Shown: positions 46,198-55,218, numbered from the stretch's first letter. The stretch is 64,000 nucleotides of DNA from Acidithiobacillus caldus ATCC 51756 (GCF_000175575.2 NZ_CP005986.1:186001-250000); one strand, 5' to 3'. A program made the numbers and translations. The notes: a model not told the origin generated them from the sequence alone.

Positions 46198-46658
46198 GGC
46201 GCAAAGCTATGAATGACGTGAATCACCACCCCCCAGACCACGAGCTCCTGGCCCTCGCGGATGGGAATGGGCGCATAGCGATCGTTCCCCGGCAGTAAGG
46301 CGGGTTGGCCTGCGTGCTTACCCAGGCGCTTCACCGTGAGTTCCCCGTCCAGAGCGGCGACGACGATCATCCCTTCCTTGGCCTGCACCGCGCGATCGAC
46401 GATGAGCAAGTCTCCGTCATGGATCCCATACGCGAGCATGGAATCCCCGGAGATGCGGAGGAAAAAAGAAGCGTCCGGGTGTGCCAGGAGGTGTCGGTGC
46501 AAATCCAGGCTGCGCTCTACATGATCGTCCGCTGGGGAAGGAAATCCGGCGGGGATCCGGGAGAGATACAAAGGCAGGGGACGATGCTCGGCATCGGGGT
46601 CCGGTCGATAGACCGTGAGGCCCACCCGGGCCAGTTTGTCGAGAATAGCTTGCTCGAG
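46194..46658 (-). CDS. umuD: UmuD-type self-cleaving protease
   Basis: 154 residues from ATG 46658, preferred because AAGGAG lies 6 nt upstream; ATG 46694 would add 12 residues. S24/LexA fold: cleavage site region [15 protein letters not shown] (A-G bond), catalytic Ser in [11 protein letters not shown] and Lys in [11 protein letters not shown], then the closing [11 protein letters not shown]. RecA-stimulated cleavage would activate it with UmuC. Coupled to umuC and divergent from the LEA14-like gene. Confidence 0.9.
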   Translation of the reverse strand, partial: LEQAILDKLARVGLTVYRPDPDAEHRPLPLYLSRIPAGFPSPADDHVERSLDLHRHLLAHPDASFFLRISGDSMLAYGIHDGDLLIVDRAVQAKEGMIVVAALDGELTVKRLGKHAGQPALLPGNDRYAPIPIREGQELVVWGVVIHVIHSFAP

Positions 46659-46781
46659 CATGGCAAACTCCTTGGAAAGGCTTTGAAGCTTCATTGTCCC
46701 CTTGGCGCAAGGGGTTGTCGAGGCGGGAACTGGTGCCCAGGGCGTGGGGTCCATGATGAGGATATAAAAAGGGAGAACGGA

Positions 46782-47279
46782 ATGACGCGATCCATCGGAC
46801 GGCGTTTCCACAAAATACGCCTGACTCTGGGAAACCTGGTCTTTGTCGTGTTGCTCATGGGGCATGCCTATGGGGACACGCGCCCCGTGATTCGCTACGA
46901 GGGGAGTCGCTTACTGGGCGTGGAAAGAGGACAAGCGCTCCTGCGCGTGCGCCTTGAGGTCACCAACCCCGGTAAGCAAGCGATCCCGGTGGAATATGGC
47001 CGAGTGGACTTGCGCCTCGGCCACCAGCCCATCGGCCATGGCACCATACCCCCCACGAGCTTCCCGGCGCATCGGCAAAGGGCCGTGGAGGTCCCTGTGG
47101 AGCTCTCCCTCAGCCGCTTGGGCGGCTTGCTGCCTGACCTGCTGTTGCGGCCCGCGCTGCCTTGGTCAGCCCAAGGGTACGTGCAGCTTGCGGGACCCAG
47201 GATTCCCATTGATGAGCAGGGAGAGGTGCGCAGCACCCAGGTCACCCCGCTTTTGGAGCAGATCTTCCGGGAGGAATGA
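46782..47279 (+). CDS. Exported LEA14-like (WHy) protein
   Basis: 165 residues, ATG at 46782 with GGGAG upstream. A short N-terminal hydrophobic stretch (LTLGNLVFVVLLMGHAYG) is a signal peptide. The domain reads EGSRLLGVERGQALLRVRLE-VTNPGKQAIPVEYGRVDLRL, then GTIPPTSFPAHRQRAVEVPV, a LEA type 2/WHy beta-sandwich. Such bacterial proteins are periplasmic and of unclear role. Divergent from umuD. Confidence 0.75.
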   Translation: MTRSIGRRFHKIRLTLGNLVFVVLLMGHAYGDTRPVIRYEGSRLLGVERGQALLRVRLEVTNPGKQAIPVEYGRVDLRLGHQPIGHGTIPPTSFPAHRQRAVEVPVELSLSRLGGLLPDLLLRPALPWSAQGYVQLAGPRIPIDEQGEVRSTQVTPLLEQIFREE

Positions 47280-47350
47280 GGCTGTCGCCGTGAATCGCAC
47301 TAGGTCTTGCGTTACCATCCCACCCTGATCGCAGAGCAGGAAACCCTGTC

Positions 47351-47905
47351 ATGAATCTCTTCCCCCAAGCCCAAGACCATCTCCTCCGGGCGGAGCGCAA
47401 GCTGCAACGCAAAGGCCCCTACCTGCACAGCGTTGCCTTGACGGTGTTGGTCATGGCTGCCTACTTCCTGGGCTACGGTCTGGACGATGTGGTACCCACC
47501 CACGTCACGGCGGCGGTGATTGGCGCCCTCTGGTCTGCTGTGACCGTCCTCGCGGTTTTCAAGGACGAATGGACGGAGACCTGGCACGGCTTTTGGTCGA
47601 CGTTGGCCTCGGGTCTTTTGGGGGGAGTGGTGGCGATCTTATACCTCTTGTACCTGCCGCAAAAGATGCTCGCCCTTGCGGTTGTCATGGTCGTTGCCCT
47701 GCTGTCGAGTCAACTGCTGGGATTCCAAGACCGTGGCCGTCAGGTCGTCTCCACCGTCTTGCTCATCGTGATCTTCTCCCACCTGAACCGCAGCCCTCCC
47801 TGGCTCAATGTTGGCATGCGCTTGGCGGAGGTGCTCATTGGTTCCATGGTAGGACTGCTCGGCGGCTGGCTGCTGAGAAACGCAGGGGTGCTGGAAGAAG
47901 AGTAG
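47351..47905 (+). CDS. FUSC-like membrane protein
   Basis: 184 residues with four or five closely spaced hydrophobic helices (SVALTVLVMAAYFLGYGL, HVTAAVIGALWSAVTVLAVF, STLASGLLGGVVAILYLLYL, LALAVVMVVALLSSQLLGF, RLAEVLIGSMVGLLGGWLLR). The last helix, RxxEVLIGSxVGLxGGWLL, matches the end of the FUSC/aromatic acid exporter N-terminal domain. Only that domain is present, so it could be a small half-type exporter. Function not certain. Confidence 0.65.
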   Translation: MNLFPQAQDHLLRAERKLQRKGPYLHSVALTVLVMAAYFLGYGLDDVVPTHVTAAVIGALWSAVTVLAVFKDEWTETWHGFWSTLASGLLGGVVAILYLLYLPQKMLALAVVMVVALLSSQLLGFQDRGRQVVSTVLLIVIFSHLNRSPPWLNVGMRLAEVLIGSMVGLLGGWLLRNAGVLEEE

Positions 47906-48059
47906 TAGCCTTGCAGGAGTTACGTCCCGCGATAATTTCGGCGTAGCATCCAAAACTTTTGGGGTCAAATGTGCAAAAATCCAGATGCCTTGGCCGGGGT
48001 TCCGGGACCAGCATAGCCCTTGGGATCGCCCGTCTGCCTAAGCATTCCAGGTGGCACAG

Positions 48060-48295
48060 GTGATGCGTTCATCGGGGGAAAAGCGCAAAAGCCCGATGCC
48101 AGAGTTCATGACGCGGAGCAGCCACCAAGTGCTCGGCGCGTATCTTCGCCGCTTGGTGGACTTCTTGATCTGCTGAACATCGGACGGATGCGAGACAGAA
48201 ATCCAGTGCACCAGGGCAACGGGCGGTATAGGCCAAGCCGTTGCTTTAGCGGACCGTTGGGGTGTTCCGGTGGTAAACTTGGCTCGTAGCAAATC
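48060..48295 (+). pseudogene. Phage/ICE-type protein remnant
   Basis: Plus-strand frame reads FMTRSSHQVLGAYLRRLVDF, LIC-stop-TSDGCETEIQCTRATGGIG and QAVALADRWGVPVVNLA. The RATGGxGQAxALAxRxGVPVxNLA pattern is that of a phage/plasmid protein with a Rossmann-like fold; the TGA stands where a Trp (CWTPDG) is expected. The end is cut by the IS3 fragment at 48296. N-terminus missing. Confidence 0.5.
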
Positions 48296-48545
48296 CCTAT
48301 TCCAGAAACACGGAGCCCGAATCTCCCTGTCCCGCAAGGGAAATTGTTACGACAACGCGCCTATTGAGGGCTTCTGGGGGAGCCTAAAGGACGAAATGGT
48401 ACACCACGCCACTTTGAAGCCGCATGGAGGCCGAGGCCGCTATCCGGGAATACATCGAGATTTTTTACAATCGCCAGCTCGCCACTCACGTCTCGGCTAT
48501 CTGGCACCGGCTGTCTTCGCCCAGTCCTACTGGAGGCCAGCCGCT
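48296..48545 (+). pseudogene. IS3-family orfB C-terminal remnant
   Basis: Reads ISLSRKGNCYDNAPIEGFWG and SLKDEMVHHATLKP, the end of the DDE domain with the catalytic Glu (NAPIEGFW), then shifts frame; the tail IREYIEIFYNRQ and HSRLGYLAPAVFAQSY are in other frames. Only the last third of orfB remains. Confidence 0.85.
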
Positions 48546-48637
48546 TGAAGCGATAGCGTCCACTATTGCAAGGACACCTCATCCGTGAACACTATCCTCC
48601 TGATAGGCATGCAATTGCCTTGATGCAGCGATCATTC

Positions 48638-49810
48638 TTACACTCGCTGACCAGATACAGGATTGCCACACCCCCCGCAAAATCGGTGGTCGGGCGCCAG
48701 GGCGGCACCGCAACGGGTACAGAAGCGTTGGATTTGGACGCCCGAAGGCGACGGGGACGGCTTGGGTGTGGTTGAAACTCCGATAGCTGGATCTGCTCCG
48801 CGCACGGCCTCTACTAGGGACTTCCCGCTCAGATGGGTATATCTGGCCAGCATCTGGGCGGTTTTGTGACCGGTGATCCCCTGCACAACCGCTGCATTCA
48901 GCCCCCGCTCGAAGAACCGGCTGGTGGCCTCGTGGCGTAGATCGTGAAAGTGGAAGTCCTCCAGGCCAGCCACCTTGACCGCCTTGAAAAACGAAGCCCG
49001 GACGCCGTCCTGTGTGGCGTAGCTCCACACGCGGTTGCCATGCCCGTTGTGGCGCGCTCTCTGCCGTTTCAAGGCGTCCTCTGCCCGTTCAGAGAGGGGC
49101 ACCGTCCGGCCCTTGCGGGTCTTGGTCAGTTCCGGGGGGAGTTTTATGGTGTGGTCGGTGAAGGATATGCGGTCCCAGGTCAAGGTAAAGACCTCTCCCT
49201 GCCGCATCGCGGTCTCCAGGGCGACAATCACGAGATCGGCAAGCTCCGGGTTCTTCCTGGCGCAGGCCTCCAGCAGGCGGTCTTCCTCGTTGCCAACAAA
49301 GCGCCGGTCCCGGCCTTCGGGCAGGCGGGGTTTGCGGACGAGTTCAACCGGGTTGATAAGATCGACATAGCCCCATTCCTTTCTCGCGATGGTGTACAGG
49401 TGCGAGAGCACAGCCAGCATAAGGCGGATGGTGTTTGCCGAGCGGTTCTCTTTCTCCATGGCACGGATGGCTTGGGCCACCTGTGGACCGTCGAGATTGG
49501 GGAGTGGAACCGCCTGCCACAGGCTGCGTGACCACCACTGGATGAGGGAATGTTCCCTCCTGGACGTGCGCGGTGCCTTGGAGGGCAAGATCTCCCGCGT
49601 ATACCGTTCAAAAGCGGCTTTCAGGGTGAGTTCCCGGACTTCCACTTTTTTGTAGACTTGGGCGGGTGTCTGGGTTTCCAGGCGGGCTTCGACCTGTGCG
49701 GCCCACTGTAGTGCTTCCCGCTTGGTGTCAAAGGTAGCGGAAAGCGATGGGTAGCCTCTTCTGCGTACCTGGGCACGCCAGAACTTGCCGCTTTGGAATA
49801 CGGATGCCAT
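48638..49810 (-). CDS. Tyrosine recombinase (integrase) with C-terminal zinc ribbon
   Basis: About 390 residues from ATG 49810 (earlier in-frame starts to 49840 are possible). N-terminal AP2-like arm domain (FQSGKFWRAQVRRRGYPSLS), SAM-like core-binding domain (RYTREILPSKAPRTSRREHS) and catalytic domain with R in ALETAMRQGEV, H-x-x-R in FHDLRHEATS, H in GHKTAQML and the nucleophile Y in ARYTHLSGKS. The C-terminus adds a zinc ribbon (FCTRCGAAL...FCGGCGNP), unusual for integrases. It lies 250 bp left of a tRNA 3' half, the usual position for an att-proximal integrase. Confidence 0.9.
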   Translation of the reverse strand: MASVFQSGKFWRAQVRRRGYPSLSATFDTKREALQWAAQVEARLETQTPAQVYKKVEVRELTLKAAFERYTREILPSKAPRTSRREHSLIQWWSRSLWQAVPLPNLDGPQVAQAIRAMEKENRSANTIRLMLAVLSHLYTIARKEWGYVDLINPVELVRKPRLPEGRDRRFVGNEEDRLLEACARKNPELADLVIVALETAMRQGEVFTLTWDRISFTDHTIKLPPELTKTRKGRTVPLSERAEDALKRQRARHNGHGNRVWSYATQDGVRASFFKAVKVAGLEDFHFHDLRHEATSRFFERGLNAAVVQGITGHKTAQMLARYTHLSGKSLVEAVRGADPAIGVSTTPKPSPSPSGVQIQRFCTRCGAALAPDHRFCGGCGNPVSGQRV

Positions 49811-50063
49811 GGATCGCCTCACCATCTTGGTATAGCGCAATGGTGCCGGGCGACGGAGGAGCTATCAAGAGAGAAAGGGGGTACTAACCCAGAGACCAGA
49901 AAACCACAAATCCCTTGGTCGGTGGCAGGTTGCCCGAGGCGTGTAAATATCCTCAGAAGGCGCAGAAACCCCCTACCTCGGCGGATGATTGCCGACAGAC
50001 AATAACAAAGCAGAACAAGCGGGTACGCCGCAGTCTGTTGTTTATTTGTGTGTTATTCTTCAA

Positions 50064-50108
50064 ATCATAATCCGCGTGTCCGGGGTTCGAGTCCCTGAAG
50101 CGCCACCA
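50064..50108 (+). other. tRNA 3' half: putative attachment site
   Basis: Starts in the anticodon loop (AATCATAATCCGC, anticodon CAT), then GTGTC variable loop, T-stem/loop CGGGGTTCGAGTCCCTG, acceptor strand AAGCGCC and encoded CCA. No matching 5' half (no GGCGCTT, no D-loop) lies upstream. This is the pattern left by integration into a tRNA, probably tRNA-Met(CAU); the intact copy should lie to the left of this element. Confidence 0.75.
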
Positions 50109-50403
50109 ATAAAATCGAGCAGATAAGAAAATTCCCCAGCGCCAGAACCCGCAGACGTCTTCTTGGGCCCGGGCAAGGGCAGGCGGATCTGCCATGTTGT
50201 ATCCAGTCCTTGGGACCCTCGTCCGCAATATCCTCTCGATCTGATCGGTTCCAGCTCCCGGGGACGACCCACATCGGGACGAGGCAGGGCAATCGCTGGC
50301 ATATCCTAAGTTGCGGCAGCGCGTTCTTGGCACAGCAGGGACGCTACACCCGACCTGCCTGGGCCTCGGGGAGCGGGCACGCACCGGATATATCGCGCTA
50401 GCG

Positions 50404-52488
50404 TCAGGATTTGGTTGGCGTCGCCATAGTCTTTTCGGCGTGGACGATCTCGCGCAGGAGTTCCAGGGTGGGACCGAAATCCGGGTTGGCCTCGAGGCTC
50501 GCGATGAGGGTCTTTTCCGCCGCCTTGGGATCGTGGGCCAGGAGCCACTGGCTGCGGGCGATGACCCACTCCAGGAGGGCGCGCGGCTCCGGGAAGAGCG
50601 GCCGCTTGAGGCCCGCCTGCAAGAAGGCGATGCCGCCCGCCACATCGCCGCGGTTGAAGAAGGCTTGTGTCGCGATCTCGCTGCGCAGGTTGACGCTTTC
50701 GGGGGTGAGGGCAAGACCCTTGCGCCAAGCCAGCACCGCGTCGTCCCGAGCTACCGCCGGGCTCAGGCCGAGGACGCTGCTGCCGTAGTTGAGATACAAA
50801 GACCCGATGGCGTTGTAGACCCCCGCCTGGCGGGGAATACCCACGAGCGACTGGCGATACTGGTGGAGGGCGGCCTCCAGCAGCACCTTTTTCTGGACCG
50901 TGGGCATGGAGGGCTCCTGCGCCACGAGGTTCAGATAGGCGTTGCCGGTGTACACCCAGGGCTGAGTCGCCTGCGGGCGCGCCGCCTCCAAGAATCGGGC
51001 TGCTTTCATGAGAAAGATCGCGCGCGCATTGGCGTTGGGTATGAGGCCGTCGAGCCAGGCATTGGCGCTAAAAAGACCGTAGACCGCAGCGTCCAGCGCC
51101 AAAAACCAGCCCGCCAGCACAAAGAGCAGGGCCATGCTGAGCTGGATCACGCCGGGGTGCCGGATCCCCAAGCGGGGCAGCAAGGGTGCCGTATCCTTGG
51201 GCTGTTGGTACAGGCGCCAGGCCTGGGCCAAGAAGATTCCGGCCAAGATGCTCAAGGGCAGGTTGTAGAAGATGAAGTTGCCCAACGCGTGGCCGGTGAT
51301 GGCGAAAACCCCCAGCACCAGCCCCAGCGCCCAGTAACGGTTTTCCTCGGAGATGCCCAGCCGTGCAGGATGGATGATCAGGCGATAGAGGGCGTAAAAC
51401 AAGGTCCCGGCAAAGGCCAGCAAAAAGCCCAGGTTGATGAGCCCCCCTTCGGCCAGGAACTCGATGTAGTCGTTGTGGGCGTAGGTCCCCGCCGAAGCCA
51501 GCTCCCCGTGCAGGCGGTAAGCGGGGTAGAAGAGAAAGTAACTGCCAAGGCCCGTACCCAGATACGGATGACTCAGGAAAATGTGCCAGGTGGCGATCCA
51601 CATCAGACCGCGTGAGACCGTTTCTATGCTGCTGCTGATGTAGCCCGGCGCAAGATGGCCGAGCATATCGTAATGGTGCAGGTAGCCAAAAATGGCGTAT
51701 GCAGCGACTTCTATGGCCAGCACCAAAGCAAGCTTGCGCCCGAAACCCGGCGTTTTGCGGAAGGCGATCAAGGCCACGAGAAAGGTGCAGAGCCAGGCCA
51801 GAGCACCGCCGCGGCTATAAGTCATCCAGAATGCAAAGGTGGTGAGCGTCAGCGTGACGAGGTAGAAAAGAACGGTCCCATCGATGCGCCGTAGCGCTTG
51901 TCGAGCGTCGTCGCGCTGACCATCGAGGTAAAAAAAGCGCCCCAACAGCACGAACCAAAGCAAGTTCATCCAGGCAGCAAAGCTGTTGGTGTCCAGCAGA
52001 GGACCTTGGACACGAATGTTTCCCAAGGCCTGACCGGTGGCAACGCCGTCGAAATATTCCCAGAAGGCGATGCCGACGAGTACCCAGGTGGTGACGAGTA
52101 TCCCGCGCCAGAACCACGGCCAGACGGCTGGGATATCCCCCTCACTTTGCAGGACCCAGAATAAAAACCCCAGTGGCACCGCCCCCAGAGTCCAGAAATA
52201 AAACCAGCTACTGTACGGTACATGGCTCCAGAAGAGCGTTAGCCAATACCAAAAGAGCCAGAGCAGCATGAAGACCGGCAGAAACCCCCGAGGCCAGGGC
52301 AGACCGGCCTGAAGACGGGGCCACAGCACCGTACCACCCCAGGCCAGCATCAGGACGCTGCTCAGGGCCAGCAAAGGGATGGTCTGGCCGTTGTAGTACC
52401 AGCTGCTGATATAGCCCAGAAGGGGAAGCAAACTGAGCCAAAGAGCGCGGGTGGCAGAGATCTTGGGTTTGGTTTTCATCGCCGGCAT
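50404..52488 (-). CDS. O-antigen ligase/polymerase-like protein with C-terminal TPR region
   Basis: 694 residues. About twelve membrane helices; a large periplasmic loop before LASAGTYAHNDYIEFLAEGG, the Wzy/WaaL H-x-D-Y-x-E motif (about residue 332). The last 230 residues are helical repeats (VYTGNAYLNLVAQEP; VYNAIGSLYLNYGSS; NLRSEIATQAFFNRGDVAGG) of TPR type. The combination is seen in O-antigen ligases and in some pilin/protein glycosyltransferases. The first ATG is used; one three codons later is equally good. Monocistronic, 100 bp from manC. Confidence 0.82.
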   Translation of the reverse strand: MPAMKTKPKISATRALWLSLLPLLGYISSWYYNGQTIPLLALSSVLMLAWGGTVLWPRLQAGLPWPRGFLPVFMLLWLFWYWLTLFWSHVPYSSWFYFWTLGAVPLGFLFWVLQSEGDIPAVWPWFWRGILVTTWVLVGIAFWEYFDGVATGQALGNIRVQGPLLDTNSFAAWMNLLWFVLLGRFFYLDGQRDDARQALRRIDGTVLFYLVTLTLTTFAFWMTYSRGGALAWLCTFLVALIAFRKTPGFGRKLALVLAIEVAAYAIFGYLHHYDMLGHLAPGYISSSIETVSRGLMWIATWHIFLSHPYLGTGLGSYFLFYPAYRLHGELASAGTYAHNDYIEFLAEGGLINLGFLLAFAGTLFYALYRLIIHPARLGISEENRYWALGLVLGVFAITGHALGNFIFYNLPLSILAGIFLAQAWRLYQQPKDTAPLLPRLGIRHPGVIQLSMALLFVLAGWFLALDAAVYGLFSANAWLDGLIPNANARAIFLMKAARFLEAARPQATQPWVYTGNAYLNLVAQEPSMPTVQKKVLLEAALHQYRQSLVGIPRQAGVYNAIGSLYLNYGSSVLGLSPAVARDDAVLAWRKGLALTPESVNLRSEIATQAFFNRGDVAGGIAFLQAGLKRPLFPEPRALLEWVIARSQWLLAHDPKAAEKTLIASLEANPDFGPTLELLREIVHAEKTMATPTKS

Positions 52489-52587
52489 GTCGTAAACGAT
52501 TTACCGCAGTCTAGCAGAGAGCCTGCAGTCACTGGAAATCTCTGCGTCGCGGCGTGCCCAAGGGCACAGGGGCTGCGGCCATCGCCA

Positions 52588-54033
52588 TCAAGCCGGTGTG
52601 CGCCCGTAGCGATCTTCAAAACGCACGATATCGTCCTCTCCCAGATATTCGCCGCTTTGCACCTCGATCATGACCAGATCGATGACGCCGGGATTGATGA
52701 GGCGATGGGGCGTGCCGGCAGGAATGTAGGTGGATTCGTTGGTGCGGATCAGGCGCTCTTCATCCCCATTGACAATCTTGGCCGTCCCCGACACCACAAT
52801 CCAGTGCTCGCTGCGGTGGTGGTGCATCTGTAGGGACAAGGCTGCTCCGGGCTTGACCAGGATACGTTTGATCTTGAAACGAGGTCCCTCTTCCAGAACG
52901 GTATAGGTGCCCCAGGGCCGGTGGGCGGTGCGGTGCAGGGCGTGGCTTTCGTGGCCGCGACGCTTGAGTTCGGCAACGATCTTCTTGACCTCCTGATCCC
53001 GATCCTTGCGGGCGATCAGGAGCGCATCCGGCGTATCGATGATGACCAGATCCTCGACGCCCAGCAGTGCAGCCAGTCGCTCCGAGCTGTGTACGATGCA
53101 GCCATGGGCATCCTCCAGAACCACCTCGCCAACTACCTGGTTGCCCTGCGCATCGGCCTCCAGTAAGCCACCAAAGGCCGACCACGAACCGATATCGGAC
53201 CAGCCGAAGTCCCCCGCCACCACGGCCGCCCGTTGGGTGGGCTCCATAACGGCGTAGTCGACGGAGATGTCGGGTAGCTGGGCAAAGCTTTGGGGGAGTT
53301 CCAGGTAGTCGTCCTGCCGACGCCCATGGGCAAGGACTTGCCCCAGCGCTCGGGATAATGCCGGTTGATGATTGGCGAGTTCCTCCAAGAAGATCCCCGC
53401 ACGCAAGCAGAACATGCCGCTATTCCAGCTATATCCGCCCGCATCCAGGAAGCTCTGGGCCCGCGCCAGATCGGGCTTCTCGACAAAGCGTCGGACGCGG
53501 TGGCCAAGTACGCTGCCCTCGGCCATCAAGACCTCGCCCGCTTCGATATAGCCATACCCCGTCTCCGGCCAGCCGGGAGTGATGCCAAAGGTGACCAGAT
53601 AGCCCGCCTGAGCCAGTTCCCGGGCTTTCTCTACCGCAGCCAGAAAGGAAGGCAGATCCTGAACCAAGTGGTCGGCAGGTAAGACCAGCAGTATCGTATC
53701 TGGACCGAAGGATTCCTGCAGCTCCCATGCCGCTGCCGCTATGGCGGGTGCGGTATTGCGGCCTACGGGTTCCAAGAGGTAGCGCAGCTGCCGATGCCCT
53801 TCCCTAGAGTCGACAGCGTCATAGGCATCCCGCGTCTGAAAGTAGTAATCGCGATTGGTGACGGTAAGGATCTCCTGCACGTCAGGTATTGCCGCCGCTC
53901 GCCGGAGACTCTTCTGCAACAGGTTCTCGCCATCGGGCAAGGTCAGAAAGGGTTTGGGGTGGCTTTGGCGCGACAGGGGCCAGAGACGGGTACCGGCGCC
54001 GCCGGAAAGAATCACCGGGATGAAGGCGTTCAT
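52588..54033 (-). CDS. manC: Mannose-1-P guanylyltransferase / mannose-6-P isomerase
   Basis: 481-residue bifunctional type II enzyme. N-terminal nucleotidyltransferase: VILSGGAGTRLWPLSRQSHP-KPFL (signature), LEPVGRNTAPAIAAAAW, VFVEKPDLA-type KP motif. C-terminal cupin isomerase: RPWGTYTVLEEGPRFKIKRI, MHHHRSEHWIVVSGTAKI and TPHRLINPGVIDLVMIEVQSG. Supplies GDP-mannose for the glycosyltransferases of the locus. ATG overlaps the stop of the gmd remnant (ATGA), so the genes were one operon. Confidence 0.95.
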   Translation of the reverse strand: MNAFIPVILSGGAGTRLWPLSRQSHPKPFLTLPDGENLLQKSLRRAAAIPDVQEILTVTNRDYYFQTRDAYDAVDSREGHRQLRYLLEPVGRNTAPAIAAAAWELQESFGPDTILLVLPADHLVQDLPSFLAAVEKARELAQAGYLVTFGITPGWPETGYGYIEAGEVLMAEGSVLGHRVRRFVEKPDLARAQSFLDAGGYSWNSGMFCLRAGIFLEELANHQPALSRALGQVLAHGRRQDDYLELPQSFAQLPDISVDYAVMEPTQRAAVVAGDFGWSDIGSWSAFGGLLEADAQGNQVVGEVVLEDAHGCIVHSSERLAALLGVEDLVIIDTPDALLIARKDRDQEVKKIVAELKRRGHESHALHRTAHRPWGTYTVLEEGPRFKIKRILVKPGAALSLQMHHHRSEHWIVVSGTAKIVNGDEERLIRTNESTYIPAGTPHRLINPGVIDLVMIEVQSGEYLGEDDIVRFEDRYGRTPA

Positions 54034-54543
54034 TGCGCTTGTCCTCCAGCTACCCGCCGCAGGTCCGCCTCCATCATCATCTGCACCAGGGCATCGAAGC
54101 CCACCTCGCGCTCCCAGCCTAGCTTTTCTCGCGCTTTGGCAGGATTACCGATGAGAATGTCCACCTCGGCCGGGCGGTAAAAGGCCGGGTTGACGCGGAC
54201 GACAACCTTCCCGCTCTTGCGGTCGATACCCTGGGTCTTTTCGTCTTTACCCTGCCATTCCCGATCAAAGCCAGCGCTTTTAGCATCCAGGTTACCCAAT
54301 TCTGATACATCCTGCAGACCGTGGCGAATCTGCGCCAGGGTCAGGGTGATCTTGCGGGTAACGAACTCGATGCCGCACAGGGACGATTCATGGTGTTGGG
54401 GGATGTCGCTAGAGGCGTGCATTCCAAATCTCTCTTGGTAGTTGATGGCGATCCAATAGGGGAAAAGCTTGGCCACGCCGGAATGCCGCCGTCTGCAGAT
54501 ACCGACAGACGAAGCCGTTGGCGCCGGTGAGGTGGAGTTTCAT
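54030..54543 (-). pseudogene. Fused rmd/gmd remnant
   Basis: The first 20 or so codons from 54543 (MKLHLTGANGFVCRYLQT) match the Rossmann start of a GDP-sugar reductase/dehydratase (GANGFVG normally), then the frame changes and from 54476 a GDP-mannose 4,6-dehydratase C-terminal part follows: AKLFPYWIAINYQERFGMHA, VTRKITLTLAQIRHGLQDVS, FYRPAEVDILIGNPAKAREK. The middle of Gmd (catalytic and CDS region, about 65 residues between GNLDAK and VVRVNP) is missing. GDP-mannose conversion here is therefore broken. Confidence 0.8.
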
Positions 54544-54977
54544 CAGGGTTCCCGCCAACCACTTTGTAACGGATTGGTGAGCCAGACACCGAGAACGGAT
54601 CGGCCATCCTGCACATCCTCGGTCAGAAGATGCGACACGCCTGCCTCCTTTACCGTTGCAATCAGCAAAGCATCCCAAAACGACAAGGAGTGCTCAATGA
54701 CCAGGGACATAGCGGTGGATACTGCAGCAGGCGATGCGGTCACTGTCGGAAAAAGCACCATCCAGTCATGCACCTGTTCGGCGGCATCTGTAGCGGGCAT
54801 GCCATTTTTTAGAGTGACCACATGAAAAAACTCCCCCAGCGCCTGGGTAGCCAGGATGCAGTCGCTTCCCACGGCTTGATCCAGAACGTCCATCGCCCGC
54901 CCGTGACGTTCGCCCGCATCGCGGTCCATCGCATAGACAAGGATGTTCGTGTCGAGGGAAATGCGCTTAACGCGCAT
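54543..54977 (-). CDS. vapC: VapC-type PIN-domain toxin
   Basis: 144 residues with the PIN acidic residues: D in SLDTNILVYAMD, E in ALGEFFHVVT, D in SFWDALLIAT and D in LLTEDVQDG. An endoribonuclease toxin family. Starts at 54977, overlapping the antitoxin stop, and its last codons overlap the remnant gene (ATGA). Intact. Confidence 0.88.
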   Translation of the reverse strand: MRVKRISLDTNILVYAMDRDAGERHGRAMDVLDQAVGSDCILATQALGEFFHVVTLKNGMPATDAAEQVHDWMVLFPTVTASPAAVSTAMSLVIEHSLSFWDALLIATVKEAGVSHLLTEDVQDGRSVLGVWLTNPLQSGWREP

Positions 54978-55218
54978 GCGCGGCTTCCCGATCGAAGGAG
55001 TCCCCTCCCAGCGAATATCCCTGCCGCATCCTGGCCCGGGACCGTTCCAGTGCGGCTTTTTCGGCCTCCGACATCCGCCCGCCGACCTCGATGGGTGCGA
55101 TGCGCGCCACCGGGCGCCCCCTTTTGGTCACAATGATCTCCGTGCCATGGGACGCCATTTCAATGTATTTTGAGAAGCGCTGGTTGGCCTCCCGAAGCGA
55201 CACATGCTGGATGGCCAT
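54967..55218 (-). CDS. vapB: Phd/YefM-type antitoxin (VapB)
   Basis: 83 residues from ATG 55218 with GAGGTAA upstream. MAIQHVSLREANQRFSKYIE, GTEIIVTKRGRPVARIAPIE is the Phd/YefM DNA-binding fold; the rest (MSEAEKAALERSRARMRQ) would wrap the toxin. Forms a stability pair with the downstream PIN toxin. Confidence 0.85.
   Translation of the reverse strand: MAIQHVSLREANQRFSKYIEMASHGTEIIVTKRGRPVARIAPIEVGGRMSEAEKAALERSRARMRQGYSLGGDSFDREAAHAR

Noticed and set aside
46659-46781. LexA/SOS box before umuD
   Set aside because: No CTGT-n8-ACAG or comparable palindrome seen in the divergent region.
50064-50108. Complete tRNA gene
   Set aside because: Only anticodon loop to CCA is present; no 5' acceptor strand or D-arm upstream.
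50311-51615. 434-codon plus-strand frame opposite the O-antigen ligase gene
   Set aside because: Antisense shadow; the minus-strand frame has clear membrane helices and motifs.
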